Shown: positions 9,686 through 21,440 of the stretch, piece after piece | How positions within the stretch are numbered: position 1 is the first letter of the stretch | How the letters are laid out: every line of letters begins with the position of its first letter | NCBI GenBank assembly: GCA_022457065.1 | Contig: JAJGBQ010000002.1 | Location: 3,410,001-3,474,000 of the forward strand | From: Curvularia sp. ZM96 | Taxonomy: Eukaryota > Ascomycota > Dothideomycetes > Pleosporales > Pleosporaceae | Direction of reading: 5' to 3' | Length of the DNA stretch: 64,000 nucleotides | Translations under genes and position numbers: made by a program | Notes under the pieces: generated by a model | What the model was told of the DNA's origin: nothing | Databases searched by the model: none | What the model saw: only the letters and a program-made list of their open reading frames with translations

Positions 9686-11822
9686 TAATGGTTCAAGCTC
9701 TTTTCATATGTTACTAATGCATTCGCTACATCAAAATTGTTGATTTCTAGCTTGGAAACATCGCATGCATACCTCGCTGATGCTAGCAGATGGGGCGGCT
9801 GACTTGCACTCGTTCTAACTAACGTACATGTATTACATTGTCTACTTGTTACACGAGGTTGGGTTGCACTTCTTCAGTCTTAATTCTGGATTAGGTGTTA
9901 CGGAGGTAAAATGAAGGGACACGGTGGTCACGTTAAGCAATCGTGGTGGCCAACTAATAGACCCATGCGTAACATGGAGGCATGGGTCCCGTGACCTCAT
10001 TAGGGGAGCATACACGAGGAAGGGTCTTAGCAGACTTCTCGTACATAGGCTACTGAGAAACTTTCCTCATGCATAAGCCACCGACGGCTCTTCTAACTCT
10101 TCTGGCTGAGGTCGCACGCACTATAAGTGTATAGCAAAAGGCCATGAACCCTTAGTTATAGCTTATCATATTCAATAAATATTTCATCAAGCCTTTGTCT
10201 TATAGATAAACAGGCTTCACTTTTGATAAACGATGAAGAGATAGATGAGGAGCAAAAGTGTCAAAAAGTATCAGCAAGGGAACCTGTAGAGAGAGGTAAT
10301 GATCGGTGCGGGCCATTGGTCATGTGATTGTCATCATAGGTAGAACTTACCATCAGGGATGGCAGGACAAACACCTGACGGCAGAATAGATTGCAACTAT
10401 TATAAAGGATGACCTTGTTTTATCATTACAATTGTTGCGTTCGACTTAACTTTTACTTTCTCACATGCTTAGTTCAAAAGATCGTTAGCTAACTATTAGT
10501 TAACTAGCTCCCCCTTCTGTCCTTGCTCCTTATCTCTGCTCTTTCTTTCTACTTCTTTGCCTTCGCTTTCTTCTTTGCTCTTTACTCTTTCTTCCTACTG
10601 CTCGTCCGCTATCACTAGGTGGAGTCACCCTCCAATCCTCACTATAGCAATCCAACTCGCTCCTAAATCACTGAATATTATTACTGACATTTTCGCTAGC
10701 AACAAGCTGCTATGAATCGCAGTCTCACGAGCTCCTCAAGAACATTCACCTTGTCACACGACAACACAGACTACGGGACTGATAACCCTAGCATAGAGAG
10801 TGATACCAGAAACGGATTAAGATCACGATCAGCTCTGGTTAGCGACAATGGAGTATCCGAGAATGAATCTAGTCACTTGCTAGAATCTTATCGAGCGTAC
10901 AAGTGCGAGATCAACAAAGTAAGAATAGCTAACATACATAAAGGGCACAGCCCTATAACTTATGTAAGAGTGAGGAGTTGTAGTGGCGGCTACAAGTCTT
11001 CAATCCTTCTTTTTCCTCTTCACGTCTTATTATTATAAGGTTTTATGTTTCGGTTTAATGTCTGTTGTAGCTGTGGGAGCTCTGAACAAAGGGAATTGTA
11101 TTGAGATATATGATCCAATAGGCCTGATTTATTAGAACAGTGGATTAGCCAGGCTACATACTCGCACTTCTAGTCCATCTGCTTCCAGTGATCTAACCTA
11201 TCAGTCAGCTGCGTTAATTAATATAGCCTGCTATGCCCTGCTATGTCATTCTATCTAATCCTTTTTACTACGATAGTCATTAATAAAAAAACTCTCCCCA
11301 CTATATTACAGACGAGATCCGTAGATAGTTCATATTAGAAGACCCGTAGTACGAAGAAGGCTATTACTCTACCCTATAGAAGTAGTAGAATTTATTTTAA
11401 TTAAGCTAACGTGTATTCTATATTACTAAGAAACCCGTCTTAACGAAATAGATCTGCTCTCTAGTAGTCTTTACTGTGCTATTCATTGTTCGATGTGCAA
11501 CGCCAACAATCTCTCTTCGTCCATACTCCTGCATTACTGGCTAGAGAGATCTTTTCTTATGTTGGAATAGTAAGAGGACACATAGACAGCTAGTTGTGTC
11601 CTTTTATGTACAAAAGTTATGTTCAGCTATAAAGATAATCTCTTCTACGAAACTGTGTACCTCCATAGTAGTGCACGTAATTCTAAGCTGCTACTTAGTT
11701 GTGGTATCAAAAAATGAAAAACAGCCCCACACTTAAGGCGATGGTGAATCTGCACGCAGATGGGTTGATAGCGACTGAGTTCTTAACAAGCTAGAAAAGA
11801 GAAAAAAAAAAGACAAAGAAAG
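9686..11822. other. Gene-poor AT-rich region downstream of the HET gene
   Basis: No convincing gene. A pyrimidine-rich tract at about 10508-10600 precedes a 108-residue frame (10712-11038) with an unrecognised Ser-rich start and a possible GTAAGA donor inside it; this may be a broken gene. From about 11140 to 11740 the sequence is TA-rich and repeat-like. Confidence 0.4.
9927..9996. repeat. Nested inverted repeat / potential hairpin
   Basis: A perfect 9-bp stem, GACCCATGC (9960-9968) with GCATGGGTC (9980-9988), encloses an 11-base loop. It is flanked by a second pair, GGTCACG (9927-9933) and CGTGACC (9990-9996). It lies about 240 bp past the HET-ankyrin stop. It could be a decayed foldback element or a chance structure. 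Confidence 0.4.
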
Positions 11823-11908
11823 CTCTCCAGCGGGGAATTGAACCCCGGTCTCCCGCGATCTGTCAATTGCTTGACAAGCGGAAATACTGACCACTATACT
11901 ACTGAAGA
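11823..11908 (-). tRNA. tRNA-Asp (GTC) with a 14-nt intron
   Basis: Reading the minus strand gives a full cloverleaf. The acceptor stem TCTTCAG/CTGGAGA pairs over seven positions with one G-T. The D-arm carries AGTGGTCAGTA, the anticodon stem is TCCGC/GCGGG, the loop is TTGTCAC with anticodon GTC (plus-strand 11873-11875), and the T-arm is CGGGG/CCCCG around TTCAATT. The discriminator is G, as expected for Asp. A 14-nt intron (11858-11871) sits at the canonical position after base 37, and part of it (TGACA) can pair with the anticodon region, as in eukaryotic pre-tRNAs. Confidence 0.93.
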
Positions 11909-13173
11909 TTACTGAACGATCTGTCACATGACTGATAATTGATTGTTCGTTGATGGATGACCGTCCGATTCTGAACACTATATAGTGATAAAGGATGGAT
12001 TTTAAAACGCCAGGTCGAATTCAAGATCTTCCAGCGTTGGTGTCCCCGCTCGTGGGGTGTTAGCGCGTTCGGCAGAGGGGCATCAGTCCCAGCGCAGCTC
12101 GGGCCACAAACACGCGTTGCTGACTGTTACCTGTCAACCGGGCGCGGAGTTTGCAAGAATAGAAACTCATCGTGGATCTGCTCAGACCAGGTTAGGTTAC
12201 CGGCTGGGCAATAGTACGAGGTAGACACGAGAACCGATGGTGGGAGCTTCTGAACGGCCACACGGTACGTCAACGGGCGGAGAGCAAGGGCCAATGGTTG
12301 TGCTTAACACAACCGCGACTAGCATGCCGTGCTGAACTGCTCTCACATGCATGGCGGGAACGGAGTTGACGACTCGCTCGGGCATGGAAAGCCAGACGTC
12401 ATGGTCCAGGGCGGCGACAGTGTCTACCGAAAAAAGATACGATGACAGCAGGCCGTCAGCGGTGCAACGGGCAGGCTACTGGGTAATAAACCGTACACAG
12501 AGAGGGATTGCGGCACAGTTGAGTGGCCTTGGCTGGGGAATCGGGAGGCTGGTACAGGCCTAGGCTGGCGCGCACAAGGGCGAACAAAGAGAAGCTGGTT
12601 GCTCTCCGCGACAGACACAGGGAGCGTTGCAGTTGAGTCTGGCGCCTCGTCTGGACTAGGGCGCTGTCCAGCATGCATGGGGCGCTGATGATGACGGGCC
12701 AGTGGCTGAGCGTGTATGCAGCTGTTGTCCTCCGCCTCAGCACAGTACCGGCACGCTGGTGCCTTCTTCGTCTTGGGCCGCCTGCTCAGCCTGTGTCTCT
12801 GATCACTCCTGCACTCTTCCTGCTTGAAGCTGACTCTAACCACCACTCGCCCGTATTCTCGCCGTCGCTCGCTGCTTGTCTTTGTTCGTGGCCCGCCCGC
12901 CGTGTGGAAACCGTTGCGCCGTGCACTCCCGGCTGCATCTGCACCTTGACGGACCGAAGCGACGTGCTGTGCGCGCCAGGCTGTGTTGAAGACAAGGCAA
13001 GACAGCAATATCTCTCAAAGGCTTTTGCCCCAGTCGCTCGTTTGCCCACATCCTCGCGTCCTGCATGAGCATCTTGTCCCAGCTGCTCGCGGGCAAGACG
13101 CCAGAAACCGTCTGAACCGCGCGACGAGGCCGCTACCCGCTCCCCACTGTCCCAGGCGCACATCACCAGTCCA
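11909..13173. other. Intergenic, GC-rich towards the next gene
   Basis: No supportable gene. From about 12000 the sequence becomes GC-rich and frames open by chance on both strands; none shows family features, splice structure or codon bias. The last part is probably the promoter and leader of the membrane-protein gene at 13174. Confidence 0.45.
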
Positions 13174-14225
13174 ATGCGCTCCGCCAACAACAGCTATGTC
13201 ACTATCCACAGCTATGGCCAGGAGGAAAGAGAGAGCACGCCGTGGTACTGGCGCCTGATTGCCCTAGCAGCCTCATGGATGATACTAGGAGGGTGCGTAC
13301 CGTAGTCTGCTTCAGTCCGTCTAAACTAAAACATACTCGCAGCTATCTCATCCTGCCCGGACTGTACGCCAAAGACGCCCAGCTGCGTTTCACAGAGGCT
13401 GTTCTCTCTGTGTTCGTCGTCGCGCTACTGACTGCCGGCTACTCGTTCACTGCGCTGCTCTGCTTCGCCTGTCGCAATAAGCGCTTCCAGGCTGAAGGCG
13501 TCTTCCTGTGCGCAACCACAAAGGCTCTACAACACCAAACCAAACGCTGACAGCTGTACAGACCTGCTCTTGCCTCCTCCGCCCTCGGCCTCATCTCCAT
13601 AGCTTACAACTTCCTGTCGTCACGCGCATACCAATGGGGCACTGCTGCCACAACCGGCACTGTCTTGAGCGCCGCCGCAACCCTCACCTACGCGGTCCTA
13701 TGCATCCACACATTCCGCCGCCTCAACAAGCCCGTGCTGCAACAACCCGACGCCCGCGCCAACTTATGGTCAGAGCAATCTTACTACAGCAACTTTGTCA
13801 CAAACATGTACCCAACCGCCGTCCACACGCCTTCGCAACCTCCGCCCGTGGTGTACACCGAAGACGACCGCGTAAACCAGCAAATGGCCCTTCTCCTACA
13901 CAAATCAGACTCGAGACCCAGCCCAGACGCAAACAGCACCTTTAGGATTGATCTTCCCGAAGACCCAGAACAGAACGAAAGAGAAGCACACAGTCAAGAG
14001 CTAGTAGGCTCACCAGCCCAAGCACATTCCGAGTGGAACCGCGGGCGAGCAAACAGCAGGCCACATAGTCTCGGCGAACAGCAGGCTTGGCTGCAGTGGC
14101 AGGATCGGGGCAGAAGCGACAACCGTGCCGAGAGTACCCGTGGGCAAAGTAGTCACTCGAGGAATTTGAGTCGTGAGGAGAGAAGACGAGAGATTGAACT
14201 CGGTGAGCTCCGTAATAATCCGTGA
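13174..14225 (+). CDS. Predicted four-TM membrane protein of unknown function
   Basis: Exons 13174-13292, 13343-13507 and 13562-14225 give 315 residues. The introns are 50 bp (GTGCGT...CGCAG, CTAAAC branch) and 54 bp (GTGCGC...TACAG, CTGAC branch). The start ATG opens MRSANNSYVTIHSYGQ. Four hydrophobic segments lie at ~25-47, 59-82, 95-117 and 122-145, followed by a ~170-residue hydrophilic tail rich in Gln, Ser, Arg and Glu, presumably cytoplasmic. I know no named family for it. The tandem-TM core with a charged tail resembles small fungal plasma-membrane or vacuolar proteins; function is unknown. Exon 3 is clearly coding because the TM helices continue in frame across both splices. Confidence 0.75.
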
Positions 14226-14583
14226 GGTCTCTTTGCCTTTCCGATCTGCTTTTTTTTTGTATTTTTTCCTTTGTTTGGGCTAGCGCAGGTGTTTTCTTGG
14301 AAACGGTGTCAGAAGGTAGGACTTGTTTTTTTCTTTTTTGCACAAACTGCTTATACCTTTTGCATGGTACATGATTGGGCGCATTGGGGGAGTCGGCTTT
14401 GGTGTTCTCAGTTCCAAGCCGTGTACGATTTGCTGGCTTTCTTACATCGGGTGAATCATGTATTATATCTCACTCATTTTTTCTGTGTCACTCTATATCA
14501 CCACACCTCGGCCGTAGACGCAAGAAAACAGAATGGAAAAAGTCATACCTTCAACAAGAATTTTGTTCCGTCTTCTTTTGCGC
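14226..14583. other. Convergent 3' intergenic
   Basis: T-rich spacer between two convergent genes, with poly-T runs near 14251 and 14328. It presumably holds both 3' UTRs. No gene seen. Confidence 0.5.
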
Positions 14584-16252
14584 TTAGAGCTTGATAGCAA
14601 ACTGCTTCAAGTACTCGTATGTCTCCACGTTCTCTGCAACCGTATCGCGGATTACCTTTGCACCCTCCTCGCCGAACTTCTCCTTCCACTCCTCAAACAT
14701 CTGCTCATCGGACTTGGGTTCCTTTTTCTAAATCCGCTTGTCAGCCACCCAGAGAATACAAAAGAACGCGAACTAAAAGGACATGAACGTGGACAAAAAC
14801 TCACATGCGTCCTCTGCTTTAGGCGATCACTATCGAGCGCATCTTCGTGGAAGCCCTTCCACTTCTCAAACGCCTCCCTCGCAATCTTCTGGTCCTTCTC
14901 CGTGTCCCACTGCAGCATGCCCGGGTCCCACTCAATACCCGTCGTCTTGCAAAACGCCTCAATCATCTCACTCGGGTTATCCAGCAAGTCGTCCGCGTCA
15001 ATGACGCAGATTTCTACGCCGCCCGTGTGTCCGTTGGCCTGGTCGTTGTGGTCGATTCCCTTTTCGCCAGCGAATTTCGGTCCAATCTGGCCTTCTGCCC
15101 GCAGAAAGTCAAACAGACGCCGGAGTTCATCGTAGCCGGCTTCATCGCGCCGGAAGTTGTAGAAGCCTGTCATGGAGTCTAGTGGCGGTATCGTGCATCG
15201 GTAGTACGATGGGATGCTGTATTTTGGGTGGCGGATCAAAAAGGTAAAGTGGTATGTCGCAAGCAGGTCTTTGGGGATCACAGTTGGGTTTCCTGGCTCG
15301 CCTTCCGTGTCGTATGGGTACGGTGGCTTGGAGGGATCCGAGCGTGTGTTCACGGGAGAGAGTTCCGTCGTGTTCGTTCCTACACCGCGGCGATAGTTGG
15401 TCAGAGATGGCGCAATGGTGGCCGGTTTGCCGTTCGGTGGAATCCAGTATTGGGCCATGTCTTTTATGAACGCGCGTTTTCCCTAGGCTAAGGTGAGCAT
15501 AAGGCTCTGCCAAAGGCAGAGGTTGTGCTGAGCTTGAAAATTCATGTCTTGCGAAAATATCAAAGTGGATGTCAGGGTCGGAATTTGAAACATTGATGGG
15601 AAGTGCTTCCATGTGGCAGAGGCGTGAGAAGAGGAAGAGATCCTACTGTCAGAATCCGGAAAATTGAAAAAGGAAAAACGGTCTGATTTGCGGCTGTCAT
15701 GGTAATGGCAGATCCAAATGGGTGGAGAGGTGGAGTACGTGGTCTTGGGCGTACCAATCAATGGAAAATTCTGGGGTAAGGAAAAGTTTGGAAAACGTGA
15801 AGATGCGTGAATGCAAATCGGGAACCGGAAAGTGACAACGAAAAATTGAATTAGTGGTAAGGAGGATCTGGATACAAGACGTGATGAAAAGAATAGCAGT
15901 AGTAGAGCAAAAAGGCAAAAAGAAAAAAAGCATTAGCAAACGAACCTCCGAGTTCTCTTTGACAATGTGGTCGAACACGCTTCTATAAGTACTATTTTCG
16001 TAACCGCTCTCTTTACGAGCTTTTGGGTCGTTTTCGTAGCGCTCAGCAAGGCGTTCGGGCCCAAAATAGTAGGCTTCGCCAAATGGCTCGTGGACGCATT
16101 GGAGTGTGTCGTGGCGTGTCATAAAGACCTGGGTGACAGTAAGAAGTCTGATTCGTGCGCAAGAAAGCAAAGCTTGGTAGAAAGCGTACCCGCTCAAAGG
16201 CCGTCGAGCATGCTCGCGGATGAGTCGCCACGAAGATCGGTTTGCTCGTCAT
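14584..16252 (-). CDS. Sulfotransferase-like P-loop protein
   Basis: Exons, in coding order: 16252-16190, 16128-15946, 15482-14805 and 14727-14584, all phase 0, giving 355 residues. Introns are 61, 463 and 77 bp. The N-terminus reads FVATHPRACSTAFERVF, the phosphate-binding loop of the fungal sulfotransferase-like P-loop family (often mis-named branched-chain aminotransferase-like after a plant fusion). The family features FIKDMAQYWIPP, FLIRHPKYSIPSYYR and the acidic IDADDLL follow, with a helical C-terminus ending LKQFAIKL. It probably binds PAPS or a related nucleotide; the substrate is unknown. The 463-bp intron is unusually long and pyrimidine-rich, but the flanking exons join cleanly (KENSE to GKRAFIKD). 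Confidence 0.85.
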
Positions 16253-18037
16253 GGTGGCAGTCTCCGACTATACTGCAGGATCTGTATTCCAAGTATCCTC
16301 CGAACAGTGAAACGACTGCTTTGCAAAGCTCTCAGTGGGTGATAGTGGTGAAGAGAAAAGTCCAGATATATTCCAATCCAGACAGTGCGCAAACCTTAGC
16401 TTCTCCTTTGGAGGGGAAATAAGAGGGGCACTAGCAGACTCTTATACAGCAGGAACCGAACAAAAGGAAATTGCCGATCGCTGATGGTACGTATGCCGAA
16501 ATCCACAATTGCTGTTGAGCGTAGAATCCCTACCAGCAAAACGGCATAACGAATGCTAGTGGCCCCAGAAATCCCGAAAAACCTACGCCATGCGATGGCT
16601 GGAAGCTGCAGGTCAGCCAGCAAGGACACGGGGCATATGCAAGCAGAGCGGCTGCCCTGATGCAGGCGCCGCATGGAGATCGGTTAGTGGGCAATGCCAT
16701 ACAGCACCGTGATTTGGAGGCAAGCAAACGTGATGTCACGGCTGGCTGCGAACAGGGAAGATGGCGTTGTTGGTGGGGTTGGCTGTGCCCCTCACTAGCC
16801 CGGCACTAGCAGGGCTGAGGCCGACCACCCGAAGGGCCCCCCAACCATGTGCATCAGACTTCTTCCCTTTTACTCGCCTTTACGCCGCATGTCGCGGTTT
16901 CGTTGGATGGGTACTGTTATCCGTTTGCTAGACTGCGTCTCATGCTTGCTGCTACGGCCGCTAGAAAGCACGACATATTGTGGCTGCATGTCGCGATTGT
17001 GCTGTGGCTGATACATAGAAATGATAGGTATCATTTTGGAGACCCCCACATGGATGGGATTATTCGGGACCATCACGTGAGACATGCCATGGGTAGTTGT
17101 TTGGTGCGGGCGCGAAGTGGTCTCTTTCGCTTACGTGGGCTCATCATCTTCCTGGTTGTGACAGTATAGGAAGTATGTCGAGAATGGCCGAGCTGCCAAT
17201 CGAGCTCCATTAAAGCCTGGGCATTGGATCTCTGTTGGTCGACTTGGTTAGAGGCTCATTTGATAGCTGTATGAAATTTGTCAAACTGACGTCGCTGAGC
17301 GGATTAATGCTTCCATTTGGCTTTCTCTGTAATCATCGACATGCAATGATTTCAACATGAATTTATGCGTTTGGCTCGTCCTTAATCCGGTATTAACGTC
17401 CTGCTTCCTCCATACAAGCCAAAAACTCCAAAACGCAAGAACTCCAAAACACCCGGGATTCATTACTACAGATAGATATACATGACCTTGATGTGCTGCA
17501 GCGTGCGTCGGATTTGTAGCCCTATAAGATGCGTTTGTAAAATCCATCAAACAGCGCATTTGTGGCTAGAACGGCGACCCCATTGATCACCCGACGGCGT
17601 GCGGCACAACGCCTCTCGGGTCAGGAACATGACATCAATCGCGGCTTTACGCTTGTCAGATCTCACAGCAAAAAGCCAATAGACAAATTTGCCAGAGAAG
17701 GGAGCTGTCGATCTCCCGGTGCCGAATCAGCTGATGGATCGCCAGCCTTCCTGCAAGCATCCCGTTACCTCATCGACTATTTTGCAGGATGCTTCGGACC
17801 CATAATGTGCTGAATGTAGCTGTGAATCACTAGAATGGCAAAAAAAAATTGTTGCTTTTGCGAAAGTGGATTATGATATATTGATTAATTAAGAGACAAA
17901 TCAACTGCGGCCGTGCAACTTGCACATTTACTTTCCAACAGCTTGATTATCAAAGGGTGATGGCGAAAGTTGTAGCCTATTCGATACTACTCCATTCAAG
18001 GGAACAATTCTTTTATTTGCTGAACACAATACTATCT
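16253..18037. other. Intergenic
   Basis: No gene supported. Several short frames on both strands lack motifs. The first few hundred bases are likely the promoter of the sulfotransferase-like gene. Confidence 0.4.
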
Positions 18038-18370
18038 CTAGCGACCATTACCTGAGATGCAGGGCGTACCCATCGGTTGGCAGGTATCATGGTTGTCACC
18101 GCATAGGATGGCTACCCGGAAATATCAGTAAAATACTCAATGCGCAATGCAAGATTAATGTGAAATATACATACGGCGACAGAATCTGGAACAGCAGTTA
18201 TCGTTTGGGGGTTTGCAGGCGACTATCATCTTTCTTAGCAGGGTGCCACATTCAAGGATGAAGATACACTCACGTCCGTTCACAAGGCATTGGCGCTCCT
18301 GAAGCTCTGTAGGGATAGCGATAGCGGATGCAACGCTGAAGACAGTAGCGATGATTGCGATGACTTTCAT
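18038..18370 (-). CDS. Small secreted cysteine-rich protein, knottin-like; candidate effector
   Basis: Exons in coding order 18370-18274, 18222-18175 and 18111-18038 give 72 residues. Introns are 51 bp (GTGAGT...ATAG) and 63 bp (GTATGT...GTAG, CTGAT branch). The protein begins with a clear signal peptide (MKVIAIIATVFSVASA) and a short pro-segment ending ..LQER. The mature part has eight cysteines spaced C-x6-C-x6-CC-x3-C-x4-C-x6-C-x6-C; the first six match the inhibitor-cystine-knot framework. Without splicing the frame runs to a short non-cysteine tail, while both splices keep adding Cys-rich sequence, which supports the model. Known fungal proteins of this shape include effectors and antimicrobial peptides; the actual role is unknown. 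Confidence 0.72.
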
Positions 18371-21220
18371 TGTGAAGGCTGTATTGTTTTTCGCCGAGTG
18401 ATTGAAGTGTGAGATGATAGATCTCACAATGGTATTGGAGAACTAAGTATTTATACTCTGAATCACTAGCCAAGATCTCTCCTTTCAGACTCGCATTCCA
18501 TGTCCTTTCAAGATCCTTAGCTTCGTTGCTATAATCGGAGCCCGCGGGATGGTTGAAACTGGTCCTGGAAGCGGAGATATGGAGGACCAAGTAAGCACTA
18601 CAGGTCACTCTGCCCTAGGTCAACCTACAACCATGTATCTTGTCCTAGGATATGCCATTTCCAGACTGCGACCGCACGTGGCTGAATGGATGCATGCAAG
18701 GGATCCTAGGGCCGCTATGCTTATGTACTTACCGCTACAATTCTAGGCCTTCAGCACTAAGCCCATCTGAGTAACGTCCATATGTATTGCGGCTGCCTAC
18801 ATCCAAACACCTGGTTGTTCTTCCAGCGACTCCTGGAAGCTGGTATCAGTGATACAAAATTTTGCATTTCTTAGGTATTCCTTTGAACGTGTCTGATTAT
18901 TTCGGATTGGCATCCACGTTTGATAACACGGCCTAGTGGTTGGTCCCCAGTCATGTGAATAGGAGACGTCACAGGTTTCCTGAGCCATGGCTTAGACTCC
19001 AGCCAAAAAAAGCAAAATAAGAAAATTACCTCCGTAGTATAGCCGTTTCGCATATGTGCGTATGAATCTTGTGTTGTTGCGCTATACAAATACGGAATGA
19101 TCGATTCTGTGATTCGTCAGTGGGACGGGAAAGATATGGACGTGGTGTGACGTCGCGACAGGAGAACAATGCTAGACGAACCGACAGAATCAGAGACAAA
19201 CCTTGACAAATCATTAAAGAGAACTAGAATACGGGTCTATACTACGTGTTCACTCATCTGTCACCTGGTTGCCTAAGCTTCTGCAACACCAAATGCAGTG
19301 GTAATTGATTTGGTTTTCGGCATTTCAATACCCGCACAGATAGGTGCACAGGAAAGAACACCGATCGATTCGATATTTCTTGGTCATTGGGAATCGAGTC
19401 ATTGTCGCTTGGACGTTCACAGATCTAGAACGCTTCTCTGTCGACCAAAGACCTAGGATATCAGAATTCCGTCAGAGCTAAGCTTAATTGGCTAGAGTCT
19501 TGGAAGCAAGCCGGAGAGCTTTGTACCTCAATCACCGAAGTCTAGTCGAGAAATGACAATATAGGACAAGTGCCACGCGCTTCGGCGTTACTTTACTAGT
19601 GCAGCTCGGCATCGTGACAGAAGTTGTGGGGCGTTGATCGTCAACTCGTAATATTCGAGGCTTCTATGCAGCCTCGTAAATGTTGTCGCTGATAAAGACA
19701 TTGAAGTTTGGACCCAGCATATTTGTGTGAGGAGGAAGATAGTACAATGACTATGGGACGTAGCATGCGGCCAAGCAGTGAGCTTATGCTTCCTGCACGT
19801 ACATGGCGGTGCTTCACTGTGCTTACTGACGCCTAGCCATCCGGTACTGCCGAACGCCAGTAAGCGGTTACCGAAGTGCACGTGGCAGTTTCAAGACGTC
19901 GCATGTTTCTAATTGTGGTTGCGCACGAGACCAAGTTGCTGAGTTTAGTGCCACTTACACTGTGTAGGTCGCAACATACAGTTACTGTTTCATGGATAAT
20001 TACAATCCTGAACGACTTTCGAACTGAGTATATACTTTGAAAAGCGATAGCCCAAAAAAGATAGGGATGAAAACGGGTAGGATGGACCCACATGGCAGCG
20101 GCAATATGCACGTGCCCATCCATTCCTAAATTCTGACCCGTCTCTCTTATGTTCCCAATCGCCGACTGGGCATTTACGTACATGCCGACCATCCGGCGAC
20201 TATTGCAAGCGGGCGTTTGGTCGAAAGCTCGCAAGCACAAGACCTCAAAAGTTGTTACGTAAGAAAACAATCGACCTAAACCCGCTCCAAAACCACCCGT
20301 GGCTGTGATTACGAGAATGTTGTAAGCACACGGATAGTTAGCAATAGCTAGACTTGTTAATGTGAGCTGACATATCGAATACAGTGCGCGGCAGCTACAT
20401 CATAGTAAATGCAATGATGAAGAACATGGCCTAGTAGCCCAGGTCGGGATGGCGACGACGGCAATTCAAGTATCGCCATTATCTAAATGCCTGTTTACAT
20501 ATAGAGGTGGCATCATTGGGCTTTTAGTATATTGTGAAGGAATCTTGAAATATTCTAGACAGTCACTTCGCTGCTCATATAGCATGATACGCAAGAGAAC
20601 TGCAACAACGGATACCCTGCTATGCACTCTCCTCAACACCCAGTGTTGTTAATTTGAAGTTTGGAGTGAGGGGTATCTCTCGTGAATGTTACCTCAATCT
20701 CGATTGTGTGCAAATCGAGATCTGGTGGTATCAATACGACCAGGGAGTATTGTCAGTGATATCCATGTTGAATGGATCTCCGATGGCGAGGTCCATTTCC
20801 AATAAGTTTTTAATGCAGCACAGAAGCATATTTCGAAACCCATCTAGTTTACGATCCATGTTGATGAATACGACTGCTTACAACGCCGTTGGTAGAATCA
20901 GACCTAATGAGTATTTCAGCTCCCGTATGACGCTTTGCTAAAGGTTCCCGGGAAGTTGCTGAACCGAAACATAGTAAAGTAGTACATCGGCTGCGCAGGA
21001 CGTATTCGGCCTGATTGGTCATGTCAAATAACTCTGCGTCTAAGATACCTTGAAAGCAGGCGGAATGGCAATAGGCCTTAATTTGGTTGGGTTTACAAAT
21101 CATCGCCAAGTGGTAGTTGCCATTTTAATCTGTTACTAATCCTTAGAGTTTAGCTGGTGTGACGAGGCCAATTCCATGAGTTGGGAATAGGCTGGTAAGA
21201 AGGTATAGAGAACCCAGCGC
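18371..21220. other. Long gene-free region
   Basis: No gene, tRNA or recognisable transposon. Frames are short and unrelated to known families. Composition is mixed, with AT-rich patches, consistent with old decayed sequence. Confidence 0.4.
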
Positions 21221-21440
21221 GGGTATGGGTAGGGATGTGTTACTTGGCGCGTGGGTGGGGATAGGGTTACGAGTAGAACTATAGGTAGCTGTTACAATAG
21301 CCTATAATTAGGTAATCAGCATACCTATCCCTGCCTTTACTCAGATCTTATTCTACCTACCCCTACCCCTGATTATAAGCTAAACAACCTACCCCTAACT
21401 TCACTCGTTCTGAGCAACCCTATACCCTACCCCAGCCCTG
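21221..21440. repeat. G-tract / C-tract switch region
   Basis: Bases 21221-21268 carry six GGG runs on the plus strand (GGGTATGGGTAGGG then GTGGGTGGGGATAGGG). Bases 21323-21440 carry many CCC runs (CTACCCCTACCCC, CCTACCCCTAAC, CCCTACCCC). The units resemble degenerate telomere-like GGGTA/GGGGTA repeats in opposite orientations around a TA-rich centre. No exact repeat unit is kept. Confidence 0.55.

Noticed and set aside
10712..11038. 108-codon frame with ATG after a pyrimidine-rich leader
   Set aside because: No recognisable domain and the tail looks like intron or noncoding DNA; could be a gene relict but not supportable as a gene.
12424..13190. Several overlapping frames of 90-194 codons on both strands
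   Set aside because: GC-rich compositional frames, all mutually overlapping, with no motif; they are upstream of the membrane-protein gene.
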